DNA of 64,000 nucleotides from Mercurialis annua. Taxonomy: Eukaryota > Streptophyta > Magnoliopsida > Malpighiales > Euphorbiaceae. Of the stretch, positions 23,104-35,170 are shown in pieces. A program made the position numbers and the translations under genes. The notes beneath the pieces are model-generated. The model did no database searches and had not been told where the DNA came from. It saw only the letters and a list, made by a program, of their open reading frames with translations. The stretch spans positions 9,984,501 to 10,048,500 of the forward strand of contig NC_065576.1 of the NCBI RefSeq assembly GCF_937616625.2, written 5' to 3'. Position 1 is the first letter of the stretch. The number at the start of each line of letters is the position of its first letter.

Positions 23104-23275
23104 TTTTTTTTTTTTTTTTGTCGAAGATAGAATTATTCTATGTTAGGTGTTAGTTGTTAGTGTTAATTTTTCGAAATTCATTTTTCAGCCCACTGGCTGG
23201 CAGAGGGGTGGGTAGAACCCACGCTCTCTGCAAATGCAAATGTGAGGTTGGCCATCAGGCCAAACACTCACTTGC
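23104..23275 (-). mobile_element. tRNA-derived SINE, about 170 bp
   Basis: A 12-base target duplication, TAAAAACAAATC, flanks it at 23092-23103 and 23276-23287. On the minus strand the element has an A-box-like GGCCTGATGGCCAA, a B-box-like GGGTTCTACCC, and ends in a long poly(A) (poly-T on the plus strand from 23104). Copy B shows the empty site at about 44845 (aaaaaccaatcttcac), confirming insertion after A and B separated. Confidence 0.85.
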
Positions 23276-23386
23276 TAAAAACAAATCTTCACTATTACTT
23301 CGTGCACTTTTAAAAAATATAAAAGTGAATATCATTGTTTTTGAATATAAAAAGATTATATTAATTCTGTAAATTTACATTGTTAT

Positions 23387-23508
23387 AAGGGTTAATTCCT
23401 AAAAAAATCACGAACTTTACACGAAGTTTCATTTTAATCATGACCTTTAAAAGTTGCCATTTAAAGGCACGAACTTTCATTTTGTTTCAAATCTATCATT
23501 TCAGTGAA
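23387..23508. mobile_element. One arm of a Mutator-like MITE
   Basis: This matches the left arm of the complete MITE at 44949-45322 (aagggttaattcc, aaaatcacgaactttacacg). In copy A the sequence departs after 'catttcagtg', so the right arm is missing. The point of departure also marks the end of A/B homology. Confidence 0.6.
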
Positions 23509-23861
23509 TTAACTCTTTATGCTAATTTATTTAACTCTTTTGTTTAGGCTGTAACGTTCTACTATCTTAATACATTATATTTTTGATAAAAAAAATTAAG
23601 AATATGATATAAATATCAAAAATATATTTATGAAAATTTAAAAAATTAAATATTTTTTTCTTAAACATTATAAAAATAATAAAATATGGACGACAATTGT
23701 TGAAAATTGAAAGGGTTTACGTAATACTAGAAAAAAAGAAAAAGAAAAACATCCATACACCATACTAGACTATTACTGCTACTACTAGTGCGGTGTAGTT
23801 GTTCTGATTAAGTTCATAAAACTAAAATCAAAACTGAAAACTATTCCAACATACAAACAAA
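23509..23861. other. AT-rich spacer and TSR3 5' flank
   Basis: No gene or element border is seen. The last 120 bases before the TSR3 start codon are less AT-rich and probably hold its leader. Confidence 0.4.
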
Positions 23862-26800
23862 ATGGGGAACAACAAACCCAGCAGCAGCCGGAGATCAAAG
23901 ACTCACCACCACTCCAATCGTCCCCAATCCACCACCCGAACCAATCAATTCGAAAGGTTCGATTTCCTCATTTTTATTATTATTAGCTTATTACTATGAG
24001 ATTTCATTGCTTTAAGTATTCTCTTTTGTAATTTTGCAGAGAAGACGAGTCTCTACCGTCTGATCAAGGTATTTTAACATTCTCATCACTATTGCACACC
24101 AACTGTTTGATATATGGTCTCTGTCGCTTTTTTTTTTAATTTATCTTAAAAAAACTGTTACAGTTCCTGAAGAAGAGGATATAAACACTCCCAAAGTTCA
24201 GCTTGCAATGTGGGTATGCGATTTTTCTACATTAAATTCACTTCACAAATTTAAACTTTTGATTTTAGCTAGTACTGGAGTTGCTGCTTTAGCTCGTTTG
24301 AATTGAATTTGGTATCTGCTATTAGAATATTTTAATTGGTTGTCGTTTGTTGTTCAGGATTTTGGACAGTGTGATGCAAAAAGGTGTACAGGTCGAAAGC
24401 TTGCGAGATTTAATTTGTTGAAAGTAAGTTTCTTTTTTTGTTTTGGTCCCTTCATTTTCGCATTGCAATTGATTGTGTAATCATCATGCAACAAGAGGAT
24501 CTTATCAATTTTATCATTTTGAGGTGGGTTACTTAACTTTTGAATAGGCAATAGTACCCTATGCACAAATCTTTCCCGTGCATAACTCACACCCGGTTGG
24601 GAGAAATCCTGATATGCCTTTATTTGAAATGTTGAATGCTCTTAACGCTGAATTATAGATAATTTCTCGAGTCGTGAATGGACTTATCAAACCATGTTAT
24701 ACAGGAGCTGCGAGTTGGCGGTGGATTTGGGGGCATTGTTTTAAGGTAAAAACAACAGGACCTTGTAATTTTCTCAAGCAGTTTCTTCCAAGCCAATTTC
24801 ATGCTTCTTTCATCCAATCTTTTGTTTGTCCTTTGGTGGAGGTTCAGAGGGGTGGGGCAATGGGGATATAGAATATATCATTTCATTCCACTCCCTGTTA
24901 AATGTTTAGGCCACCTAAAAAAAAGTGGGAGTACAATATATCTCCTATTTGATATTTCCCTAATGACTTTTTGGAGGCTAGGGGTATTTATGAGGTTAGT
25001 TTATTTATCTTATCATCTGCTGCTTCTCTCTGTTGGCAGTCCTGTTGGGAATCAATGTGTCTCTAAACAAGATCAGAGCTTAATAAAACGGAAAGGATTA
25101 GCGGTCGTGGATTGCTCATGGGCGCGCTTGAGTGATGTACCATTTGTGAAACTTCGCTGTGCTGCTCCCCGCCTATGTATGAACATCAATTTCTCTTAAA
25201 GTATTCATTTTCATTTATTTTGAATAAACATGTAAATAAATGACTTTGCAAGTGTCTTTTGTTTGAAATGTTGCATATGCATCTTAATTTTATTATTAGT
25301 TAAAAACAACTCATTCTTCAGTACTGTTTCCAATGATTTTTATTGGACAGGACCCAAAGTACTTTACTCGTGGCTGGCTTAAAATTATCACCATTAGCAC
25401 ATACCATTTTGGTTTGATATATTATCACGGGTTGAGTTACCCTCTTTGAATCTGAGAACATCTTTTAGGACAGTTGATATCTGTGTTTTATGGCCTAGCT
25501 GTGTAAATTTAAGTTAAATTTGTTCTGAGTTGTAATATTGGACATTCACTTAATTATAGATGAAAAGACATCTCATATTGGTTACATGTTGGTTTTTTAT
25601 TTGTTTCCAACTATTCCATTTTCCGTTATTCCCTCTCATGAAATATTGTTACAATATGCAGTGTTAGACTAGTCAATAATCTCAAACATGGATTGATAGA
25701 TTACATTGCTATGTAAATTGAGCCATCAATCTTCGCTTTACTGCAGTTACATTCAAATGATATAAAACAGTTGTAAAGGCAATACACTAAACTTTTGGTA
25801 GCCAAGTATTCTAGAATCCACCTTAAAGCCAATTATCAACACTTCAATTTTCTCCCATTTGTACCCATTTTTGTGTTACTAAGCAGCTAAATCCTTAAGA
25901 GGTGATTAGAAATGTACCTTTGCAAATTGCAATTATGATCACTTTATCTAGGTTGTGTTAACTTTTAGAATTCTTTTTTATCCTGTTGGAGTCACTGGTT
26001 TTATGAGAAGAAAATTTTCAAATTATTGGAAACGGGATACATTTAATAAATAGGCATTCTCTTTATGATCATTTACTTTATCTTTATGAGACTTGACAAA
26101 AGTGTTATTTAAATAATAGTGAATAAAACATGCTGTGATTGGTTGTTGGTACAGATGTGGCTTTAACTTATTTTCAGTTTTTAATTTAAAGAATAGTTGT
26201 TTATCCATGGGTTTCTGACTTAGACGGTTGTCAAAGCTAGTCATTGTGGTCAATCCATGGATCTTGATTTGGAGTCTGATGTATTTACTTAAAATTTAAT
26301 ATTCATTGGCATCAAAAGTTTTAATTTTATATTTTTAATTCTAGAATTGCCATCTCTCTCTTATTAGATGCAAAATAAATTGCTTTCTCATGATTTATAT
26401 TTTTTTATGAATTACAGTACCATGGCTTGTGGCAGCAAATCCAGTAAATTATGGTCGACCTTGCCAGCTCTCCTGTGTAGAAGCCTTATCGGCAGCTTTA
26501 ATAATATGGTGCTTAATTTTCCAATGAACCCACCAACATTGATTATATAGTTATGGTGTGATGATCTTTTTTATGCTTTAGATCACTTGTTGGTTTCTAT
26601 ATTTATGCATGCTCTCATATAATAAATTCCCATTAGAGTGTGGTAAGAGAGTGTACCCAATACTTGTTAAACTTGATTGCCGCCGAGTTCTTTATCTGTA
26701 CACCTACCATTATAATGTTATGTTGCAGCCTCCTAGTTCAGTATGGACTAAAGTGTTTATATTATGTCATATCTAGACAAATACCATGGGAGTTTTCTGT

Positions 26801-28794
26801 TTGTACAAGATAATAAATATTTTAGGGGAGATGAGGTGTAATGGCCTAATAAGATGTCCCATCTCAAACTTATACCGTTTCTGCTAGCTTTATCAAGCTT
26901 CTGCATATGAATGAAAAAATGTGCAAGTTGTTACATCCAAGCAATGAAAAACATGTTTGTCACTTAACATTGTCTGAGGACATCTAATATCCTCTTGGGC
27001 ATATTAGTGTGCTGGCTATAGCTATTATATATTTAGTATCAGTGTATCACTAAAAGTAACATAACTCCTGGATTTGATAAAGATTATACATGAAGCCTGC
27101 TTGTTCTTATGAGTGCCCTTTGCTTGGTTGGGCTATAGTTTGCAAATTTGCGTCTTAAAGAAGATTACCTCTGCTTTTACACTGTTACCACATTTTCAAC
27201 AGTGGGGAGGAGGAAACTGCGGATTTATTGCTGGGGAAGTTTAAATGGGGTCATGCTTTCCTGAGCGTTAACAGGTATTCTTTTTATTTTTTTATTGAAA
27301 AGTAAAAATGTTATACCATTTCTAGCTATCTTGAGGCCCAAATCAACCCAGATTTATTACATTCCATCTTCAATACTGTTAATACAAAAACTATGTCCTC
27401 TGAATTGTATCTGCTTGGTATGTCGGTATTAATTAAAAGAGAACATATGTAAAATTCTTTCAATGTTCCTCTACAACTGGAGTGATGGAATTGGTATGGT
27501 CTTGTTTCTTCAGATTTATGTTTTGCATCCTTTTATTGTCTAGCTCCTCCCATGTGGATTAATCAGTATCATGTAGCTACACAGGTATAGAGGAACTTTT
27601 GGGAAAGAGAAAAAGGATGTTTTTTCAATTGAATGAAAACTTTTTATTAAGCTAAATGAATTTATTAAAAACAACCTCATATGTTTGTCTGTGCTGGCTG
27701 TACTGTGCTTATTTAGTTGGAATAAAATGTATTCTTAATCCATTTTCCATTTATTATGCTTATGCTGGAACACCTTTTACTTATTTGGAGTAACGCATCT
27801 CTCTTAATCTTTATCCTTTTATTCGTTAATTATCTTCATATTCTTTGTTTTTGTGTTTGCTTCCAAATTATGCAGGGAACTTCTAAAAGCATATTCTGAA
27901 TGCGAAAATAGTGCTGATATTATCTCTGTGCAAAATGATTGGCTTTCCCAGACAAGTCAAGTTCCAAAAGCCATTGCAGATGGTGAAGGTACATGTATCA
28001 AACTATATATTCTTATGACATTATAAGGCTATTTCTACAGATCATTGAAAAATGAAAATTAAACTGTTCTGTAGTCCAACTAAGGATTAATATAAGGAGT
28101 GAATAATTTAGGTCTTAATGATTCATGCTCTTCAGTAGGATACTGTATATGCTGTTCTGGACCGATAAGCCCATGACTCCGCTTTAGTTTTGTTAACTTC
28201 AGTGTGTCCTTCTCTTCTTACTAATACAAGTTTCACATCCCCTAGGTTTCCCATGTTTGTGCTGACCCTCATGAGTCATGACTATAAATTATGGTATTCC
28301 TGTTGAACATTACTAAAACCAGAAAGGTTTTCAAATTCTCTTTTTAGATTTTTTTTCCATTTCAGTTTCATTGGAATGCGACAATCCTTTGCTTTATAGA
28401 ATAAACTTAAGGACTCAATATCTTAAGATCGCCAAACTTTGACATAAAAATGGTGTAAGCTTGTTTGGTCTTTCTAATTGCAACTCCATGTAATCATGTC
28501 CACCCCATCTATATGTACCTTTTCTTTTCTAACCTGTCCATGTTATTGTAGTGACATGGTCTTTGATGTTTACGACAGGATTATGAAAAGTGTTAAATGT
28601 TAGATTAAATTTGCTTACAGTTTTGAAAATGGAAATCTCAAAATTAATCCAATCAGTATCTGCTTCATGGTGTTATAGTAGCGGAAACAAGCAAAGAAGA
28701 TGGATCTTCCTCTGATTCAGAAGACGGGCTTCCACCACTGGAAAGAAATATGAATCACTTGAACTTCAATGAAAGTGACGAAGAAGATGAATAG
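23862..28794 (+). CDS. TSR3: TSR3, 18S rRNA aminocarboxypropyltransferase
   Basis: Tsr3 transfers the 3-amino-3-carboxypropyl group from S-adenosylmethionine to a modified pseudouridine of 18S rRNA, a late step of 40S maturation. Exons are 23862-23956, 24040-24068, 24164-24213, 24358-24423, 24705-24745, 25040-25176, 26418-26508, 27203-27274, 27876-27988 and 28679-28794, giving 269 aa with all phases consistent. Family marks are the N-terminal [69 protein letters not shown] and [19 protein letters not shown]. The N terminus is Ser/His/Arg-rich and the C terminus is acidic ([16 protein letters not shown]), both usual for this family. It lies between ACINUS and RPL30, on the same strand. As I recall, an Arabidopsis TSR3 homologue neighbours a CID gene on chromosome 5. 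Confidence 0.93.
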
Positions 28795-30170
28795 GTTAAA
28801 GAGTACTACAGTTTTGATTTCATGGTGATTTGCAGCAAGAACAGCTCGGCTTACATCTGAATCTGCCATCTAAAACTATCCAGAGGCTTTGTAAACATGG
28901 TTTCATGGCATATTCTGATTGTTGAGCAATTGTATAGTTTTCTTATAAAGCTCTACTTTCTGCTGTTTTAATCTGTTTTTAACATAAACCGATCGGTTTG
29001 CTAATGAAACAATAGCACAAAGAGTCGGCGAGTACCATTTTAGACGTCGACATCTTGAGCTTCATTGATCCTATATACTGTTAGGTGTACAACCCAACTC
29101 TTTAACAGTGTTCAACTAATTGTATAATTAAGGGAGTGTCCCAATTGATAGTAACAACTTTCACGCTTGAGATGGTTATTTTCACAAAGTATAATCATTG
29201 GGACAAATTTTCTTACGAATTGATCTGATTGCAGTTTTGTATATGGAATACGGGTACTTCAAGTAGTACACATCTTTTTTTTTTAATCTTAGTACACATC
29301 TTGAAATCCGAATTTGCTGAATTAATCATGTTGTTCTCGTAAATTTTCTCGATGAAGAAAATTATTGCAATTTTCTTTATAAAAGATGTGAGAATTTAAA
29401 TACCTATCAATTTTTCCTAAAAAAAAAATACCTATCAATTTATGGACCATCTGTTTGGTTCAAATAAATTTCACAATTTTTATGAAATTCAATGAATTTT
29501 TGCATGTTTGGTTCAAATGAATTTTCACAATTTAAATTTGTATTTATACTTGAAGTACAATATTCAATTTATTCCATTTCATTTCAAATTAATTTTATAT
29601 TTAAAACATTCGGAAAATCAAACACAAAAAATCATTTTCAATTTTTTTTGCCAAATGGTATTCAAGTAAAATTCATTTAGAAATGAAACGAATTTTACAC
29701 TAGAATTAATCCAAACAATGCCGTGTCTCTTAAGTACGGACAATCATGATCATGATCGGAAAATATATTGTTTTTTTTCGTGACTCAAAATTTAAACAAT
29801 GCATATTGATTTGTTTAATTAACGCCATGTTCCTTCCAATTGCATTTCAATGCTATAGAAAGATAAATTAAAATATAAAGTGGAATTGAAATTATGTTCA
29901 ACATAGTATTCACTACAATTTTTTTATTATAAAAAGTTCGATTATGATTTAAAATATAAACCTATAAGAAAATATTTATTTTATCTAATAAGCTCGACTC
30001 GAAAAATTTGCCAAGTCATTTGTACACTAAAATAAATTTAAAACAAGAAAAACGTAACAAATTAGTAGTAGAACTACAAGTACTTCTCCCCAAGGACTCA
30101 ATTGTAAGAAAAAATACTTTATGTATCCTTTATCGTAAAGAATAAAATACTTAAGAACCTTGATGTTATT
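28795..30170. other. TSR3-RPL30 spacer
   Basis: It begins with the TSR3 3' UTR (to about 28990) and is AT-rich throughout. A MITE-like element lies at about 29448-29722. Nothing else was recognised. Confidence 0.4.
29448..29722. mobile_element. Small MITE-like element
   Basis: The left wording (catctgtttggttcaaat, repeated at about 29503 as gcatgtttggttcaaatg) is roughly inverse to the right end (gaattaatccaaacaatgcc). GTTTGGTT/AATCCAAAC termini are common in plant MITEs. No target duplication could be fixed. Confidence 0.4.
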
Positions 30171-30176
30171 ATCCAT

Positions 30177-30295
30177 AAAACCCTAGAGAGTCTTTTAAAG
30201 CAGCAAAACTAGGGTTTCAGTGCGACTTCTCTTAAAAAAAATTACTCTTCCTTTGTTAATTTTTCAGCTAAAGAAACTCTCTCCGATCAGAAAAA
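30177..30295 (+). promoter_or_regulatory. RPL30 promoter/leader with telo-boxes
   Basis: AAAACCCTAG at 30177-30186 and the inverted form AAACTAGGGTTT at 30206-30217 precede a CT-rich leader. Telo-boxes close to the start are the usual signature of plant ribosomal protein genes and serve their growth-linked co-expression. Confidence 0.65.
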
Positions 30296-31479
30296 ATGGT
30301 CACCGGCAAGAAGACTGTAAGCATTTTACTCTTCTACATTCTGTAATTAAAACCCTAATTAGGTTTCTGCTCTGCTAATTTAAATTAATTTTGGTTGTGA
30401 TATTGTAGAAGAAGGCACATGAGAGCATCAATAACAGATTGGCTTTGGTTATGAAGAGTGGAAAATTCACTCTCGGTTACAAAACCGTTCTTCGCTCTCT
30501 CAGGACCTCAAAAGGTTGTTTTTTTTTTAATATTTAGGGTTTGATTCATTTTGGGGATTTTGTTTTAATTAGGGTTTAATTTTGTTTTTAATTCGAATGG
30601 CAGGGAAATTGATTATAATTTCTAACAATTGTCCGCCGTTGAGGAAATCTGAGATTGAGTATTATGCTATGCTTGCTAAAGTTGGAGTTCACCATTATAA
30701 TGGAAGTAAGTGTTTGTTTATTTTTCTTATCTTTTTGGACAACATTTTATGATTTTAGTGTTAGAATCCTTTGCATTTCTGAAAAGATCAATTTTTTTCT
30801 AAGTGATCTTTGATTTTATTTGATTGTAATTTATCTTATGAATTTAGTTGGGGTTGCATGTAAATTTGTGAATAAATTCAGTTGGATTTACTCACGAGAA
30901 AGAGTTGTTTTGCATTTTAGCTTTCAGAACATCAAGACAAAGTATTTCCCTTGATTGCAATTTGTTGTCACGAAACCAGTATAATTTGTGAGAAATCAAC
31001 GCAATGGCTTGAAGAGAGAAATCTGTTAAATCTAGTCAAGGATAAGAGATTTGTGTTTTATTGCCATTTTTGTTTCATCAATTTCATTATGTTCAGCACC
31101 TGTCTAGTTTGTTGCTTTTTTGTGCATAGTCTACGTTTGGCGTGTTTTTATTGTTCATAATTCAATTTATTTAACTTGTCGCTGAGTTTCAAAACAAGTA
31201 GCTGATCTTGAGTTTCATGTGTGTGCATCATTGCATTTTTTTTTTTGTGTTTTATTTCTCAAACTGATATCCATCAATGTGGTTTTCCAGATAATGTTGA
31301 CTTAGGAACTGCTTGTGGCAAGTTTCACCGTGTTTCTTGCCTGAGCATTGTTGAAGCAGGTAATTACTAATATTAACTTGTTAGGTTCTAGAGAATGAAA
31401 TTGATGACACTAACATTTGCATGAACTCTGTTTCGTAGGTGATTCTGATATCATCAAGTCCCTACCTGGCGATCACTGA
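30296..31479 (+). CDS. RPL30: Large-subunit ribosomal protein eL30
   Basis: Exons 30296-30316, 30409-30514, 30604-30705, 31291-31359 and 31439-31479 give 112 aa, the usual length of plant eL30. The protein reads through the whole family: [66 protein letters not shown], ending SLPGDH. eL30 sits in the 60S subunit at an intersubunit bridge; yeast eL30 also autoregulates its own splicing. Its 3' flank (from 31565) is the source of the left end of the block inserted into ACINUS. Confidence 0.97.
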
Positions 31480-32454
31480 GCAGAATGAGTGTCTGGTGCT
31501 GTTTTACAGCAGAGAGTTAGCTCCTCTTTTACATCTTTACTTGTTAGAATACGCTCCTAGACAATTTCATTATGGATATGATAGAAGTTGTGTATTTATC
31601 TATCAAATTTTGTTTGGTTATGGAAATAGAAATATTTTAATTTGCATTACATCTTTCGTCTCTGACTCCCTTTGTGAATGATTAATTTTGCTAATGAGTT
31701 GTCTCTTTAGTAAATGAAGTGTTGGTCAAATAATTTTAGTTATAGCTAATAATAGGATTGGGAAAAGTGAAAAATGCCCATATAGAGTATTTCCAGTAGT
31801 TTTTCTTAAAGTGAAAAATGCCTTTATAGAGTATTTCCAGTAGTTTTTCTCAACGTGCCAATCTGGTACACGGGAAGGGGCTGATTGAGGAAGAGAGGGT
31901 CCATATAGCTTTCTACTTCTAGTGTTTACGGGAACTTTCTCTTCTATTTTGACCTAGAGAATAAACAGAAGAGGAAGAAACCCTCTTTTTGATTAGTTTC
32001 GCTATTGCACCACTGAGAGAGCGTTAAGCTGATTCTCTCAAAAGGAGAGATTGATAAACTCTTCTGGCTTTTTGTTAAGCTGATTCTCTCAAACTCTTCT
32101 GGCTTTTTGTCTACTTATCTTAGTGATGGAAAAAGTTAGGGATTTTCTCTGGATTGAACTTTCATGAGAAATATATGCTAATGCAAATGTGTATGTCTTT
32201 TGCATTTATACTTTATATATAGTATAAAGAGCTAAGATGAATTTCAGATTGAAGTCAACCTTAGTTTGCCCTTTTTTGCCTAGAAGAGGAAACACAAGTT
32301 CATCTGCTTTTTAATTTCCAATTTCTTCGAAGGGTATGGTTTGCTTCTCCTTTCTAAAAATTGAAGCCTAATACTCGAAAGAGATGCTTTACAAGTATCA
32401 CAATCGTTTAACACTCAAAATTTATCTAATTATTTTTGTTGGAATATTTGTCAA

Positions 32455-32660
32455 GTTATTAAGCATCTCTCTTTTCACTTTGAATCATGCCGTTTCCAAT
32501 ATATACATAGATCAGCAAATATTCGAGCTCATAATCTTGCTCGAAGGATCAGTTGAGTTGTAATTTATTTTGTTATGCCTTTTGTAACCTTGTCAAATTT
32601 CATGTATCTGTTTTTTTCCATCTTAATGAAATTTATCTTTGAAAAATAGAAAATGGAAAA
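32455..32660 (+). mobile_element. LINE 3' end scrap (RNase H C-terminus), copy B
   Basis: The frame reads FQYIHRSANIRAHNLARRIS then a stop, followed by TTTTGTTATGCCTTTTGTAA and 'atcttaatgaaattta', wording typical of the 3' end of plant L1-type elements. The same fragment is at 18083-18180 (A) and 46358-46560 (C). Confidence 0.55.
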
Positions 32661-32869
32661 TTTAGTTTAAATTCAATATATTTTTTATTGAAATTTTTAT
32701 ATATTTGATTAACATTTATTTCTTTTATTTAGTTTTTTCTTCTAGATTAATCTCCTCTTTTTTGTCAGAAAAAATTAACTATATCAAAAATTTAAAAATT
32801 ATTATCTTTGGTTCTCATTAAAAGAGGCATTTCAACCAAGTCAAGTTATTATCAAGTCATGAAATTAAC

Positions 32870-33460
32870 CTCTCTTGGAAACGCTGGGACTTTGGCTAGT
32901 ACTACAGGTGTGTGGAGCAAAATCTGAAAATGCAAAGTGCCTTCAAAAATTTGACATTTTATGTGGAGAGTAAGGCGTAATATTCTTCCTTTCAACTCTT
33001 TCCCCTTTCGTTGGTTTGCCCTCACTGCCATGATGGTGAGGAAACTATGAAGCACGCTCTTCTTGAATGTGCACAGGTCCGTGGTCTGTGGTTCCTGTCA
33101 CCGTTGGGTCTTCGCACTAAAGAGTTTACTCACTTGACTGTTGAAGACTAGATTGAAGTTATGCTTACCAAACTCCCAGATTATTATCGGTCCATATTTT
33201 GTATTTATTTATGGTTAATTTGGGGAGATAGGAACAATCTTGTTTTCGGTAACAAAAAGAGAGATGAGAAATTTTTGTTCAATGACAGCTCTATTTTGGA
33301 GAACGTTATGTAACAAGATACTTCCATGAGAGCTGAAAACCAACAGGTCAGTCGTAAAGTTTGGCAAGCTCCATATGAAGGCTGACTCAAAGCTGTGGGG
33401 TTTCCAAATAGTTCAGCTGCACGTAGAGTGGTATTCAATTCAGAGATGTTCGACTCGGGT
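32870..33460 (+). mobile_element. LINE zf-RVT/RNase H region, broken
   Basis: Frame by frame the plus strand resembles the zinc-binding reverse-transcriptase-associated domain of plant L1-type elements: KCKVPSKI, HFMWRVRRNILP, CPHCHDGEETMKHALLEC, then LWLIWGDRNNLVFGN. Several stops and shifts break it. It continues, after a MITE at 33499-33976, into the RNase H-like piece at 33986-34240 (MIVASGFNKVHFEFDAFIAI). Confidence 0.6.
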
Positions 33461-33498
33461 TTTTGAAGGTGTTACAGCGGTGATAACAACAAAAATTT

Positions 33499-33976
33499 AG
33501 ACCTGGCAACACGATTAAATGATACGACACGATACAAAGTTAAATGGTTTGAGTTTGATGTAGCCTGTCTAAACACGTTTAAATATGATTAACTAATTTT
33601 AATTAAATATTACTTACTTTTTAACATTTAAATGTTATTGAATTCTTAACTTTATTTTATGTAATATATATGATTACAATAAGATTTATCTCAAAATATA
33701 GTAATAATTCTTCTAGTATTATATAAATAAACTAAAAAATATTTAAATAAGTATATGGGTTTAAACGTATCATTATAAATGAATTGATCGGTTAACACGT
33801 TTAGATAAACGTGTTTACATATCGTGTTGTGTAATCCGTGTAATATCTATGTCTTGTTTGAATTTTGTATATTAAACTCTATTAATAATCGTGTCAAGTT
33901 CGTATTTAGGATAATCGTGTTCGTGTCTAAACGAGTCTGATTCATTTATGACCCGCAGACACAAATTGCCAGCTCT
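33499..33976. mobile_element. MITE (hAT-like ends) nested in the LINE remnant
   Basis: The left end AGACCTGGCAAC and right end TTGCCAGCTCT are imperfect inverses, flanked by AATTT on both sides. The interior is rich in CGTGT/ACACG words (taaacgtgttt, cgtgttgtgtaatccgtg). It interrupts the RNase H-like frame. Truncated copies remain at 18171-18354 (A) and 47926-48103 (C). Confidence 0.55.
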
Positions 33977-33985
33977 AATTTCAGT

Positions 33986-34273
33986 ATGCAGATGATTGTT
34001 GCATCTGGATTTAACAAGGTTCACTTTGAATTTGATGCCTTTATAGCTATACAATGCGTTTCTAATCTTTCAGGCGCGATTAAACAAGACAAATTAATTG
34101 CAGAAGACATTATATATCTCTCGGAAACCAGACTGAGGAGGTCAGATTTTCTCATGTTCGTACGGAAATTAAACTATAATAATGGAACCATGGAAGGAAT
34201 TACAAAGCTTAACAACTTTTATATTTTACTTAAGAAACAAAATTTCAAATTCAGAAATGTAAAAGACAGATAG
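33986..34273 (+). mobile_element. RNase H-like (RVT_3) fragment of a LINE, copy B
   Basis: A 95-codon open stretch contains SGFNKVHFEFDAFIAIQCVSN and IIYLSETRLRRSDFLMFVR, the central part of the RNase H-like domain that ends plant L1-type ORF2 proteins. It is a remnant: catalytic context and both ends are missing. The matching pieces are 18363-18640 and 48113-48394. Confidence 0.6.
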
Positions 34274-34279
34274 AAATAG

Positions 34280-34710
34280 AAAGGCAAAACACATATTTAG
34301 ATTTTTATATTATCACACTTTTCTAAATTAGGTCCCTACACTTTTATTTATCAACAATAAATTCATACACTTTTAAATTTATAGACATTAAATTCCCGGT
34401 CACGTGAAATAAAGTGTGTGCACTCCACGTACAGCAACGGCTCGACATGACTGATATAAATGTTTTTATTGTTTACACTATTTTTTTTTTAAATTGGATC
34501 CTTACACTTTTATTTTTTTTCAAAAAAGTAAGTTCCTCGATCGGTTTTTTTTCGGCATGACTTGACACGATTAATATTTTTTATTACGGAGGGACCTGAT
34601 ATCTACAAAATTAAAAGCATAAGGATTTAATATATGCAAATTATAATGAAGCGGCTCATTTTAAAAAAGTGTGAGCATGTAAGGACCAAAACACACATTT
34701 TGCCATTAAG
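34280..34710. mobile_element. Old MITE in the CID upstream region
   Basis: The wording 'ctaaattaggtccctacac' and, at the far end, 'gtaaggaccaaaacacacatttt' form imperfect inverted ends around AT-rich DNA. The same stretch is in A (18660-19090) and C (48410-48835), so it predates the duplications. Confidence 0.4.
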
Positions 34711-34723
34711 AAATAGTAAGAAG

Positions 34724-35011
34724 TGTTATAAACTTAACGATAATATAGATAATGCTTATAGACTAAACTAATTAATAATTAGTGATCACTCAATAATGCA
34801 ACAAGAGAGCAAATATTTAGGAGGAATTTTACTTCTTTGATGAGTATTTTCAATTGTGAAATTTACATGGATGGAAACCTATTTATAGGCAATTTCACCC
34901 ACCATGTAATTAATGCATTTACATACATGTCAAAAATGGAGGGTTGAAATTTTTTCACCTAATTGGATAGGTAATTTTGTCATACAACATATTCATATTA
35001 TATTCATAACA
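34724..35011 (-). mobile_element. 3' LTR of the copia element
   Basis: This is 288 bp, TGTTATAAAC to CATAACA, next to the polypurine tract at 35012-35020. It differs from the other LTR at six positions that I could count. Confidence 0.9.
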
Positions 35012-35170
35012 CTCCCCCTTGGATGACAAAATGTTTGTTCCAAAGTACGCTATGTCGTACTGCCTCATTAAAAACCTCACTAAAGAAAAACCCAATGGGA
35101 TAAAAACTTTAGTTAGGGAAAAAGAGTGCAGTGCGTAATTTCTCCCCCTCATTGCAACATAGATTATCCT

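Larger units (their letters stand above)
17221..23508 (+). repeat. Segmental duplication copy A
   Basis: Copy A contains RPL30 3'-flank sequence (17221-17660), spacer with LINE and MITE scraps (17660-19140), the CID promoter and exons 1-5' (to 21179), ACINUS exons 2-4 and the ACINUS 3' flank. It matches B (31565-45066) nearly base for base where both are present. Relative to B it lacks about 1.25 kb of spacer (joined at GATCAGTTTAGATAAACG near 18170), lacks the copia element, and has a SINE and a 45-bp exon duplication. ACINUS sequence outside the two 37-bp repeats is native here, not duplicated in. Confidence 0.85.

Noticed and set aside
24801..25199. 132-codon ORF over TSR3
   Set aside because: It overlaps TSR3 exon 6 in another frame and has no domain; a shadow.
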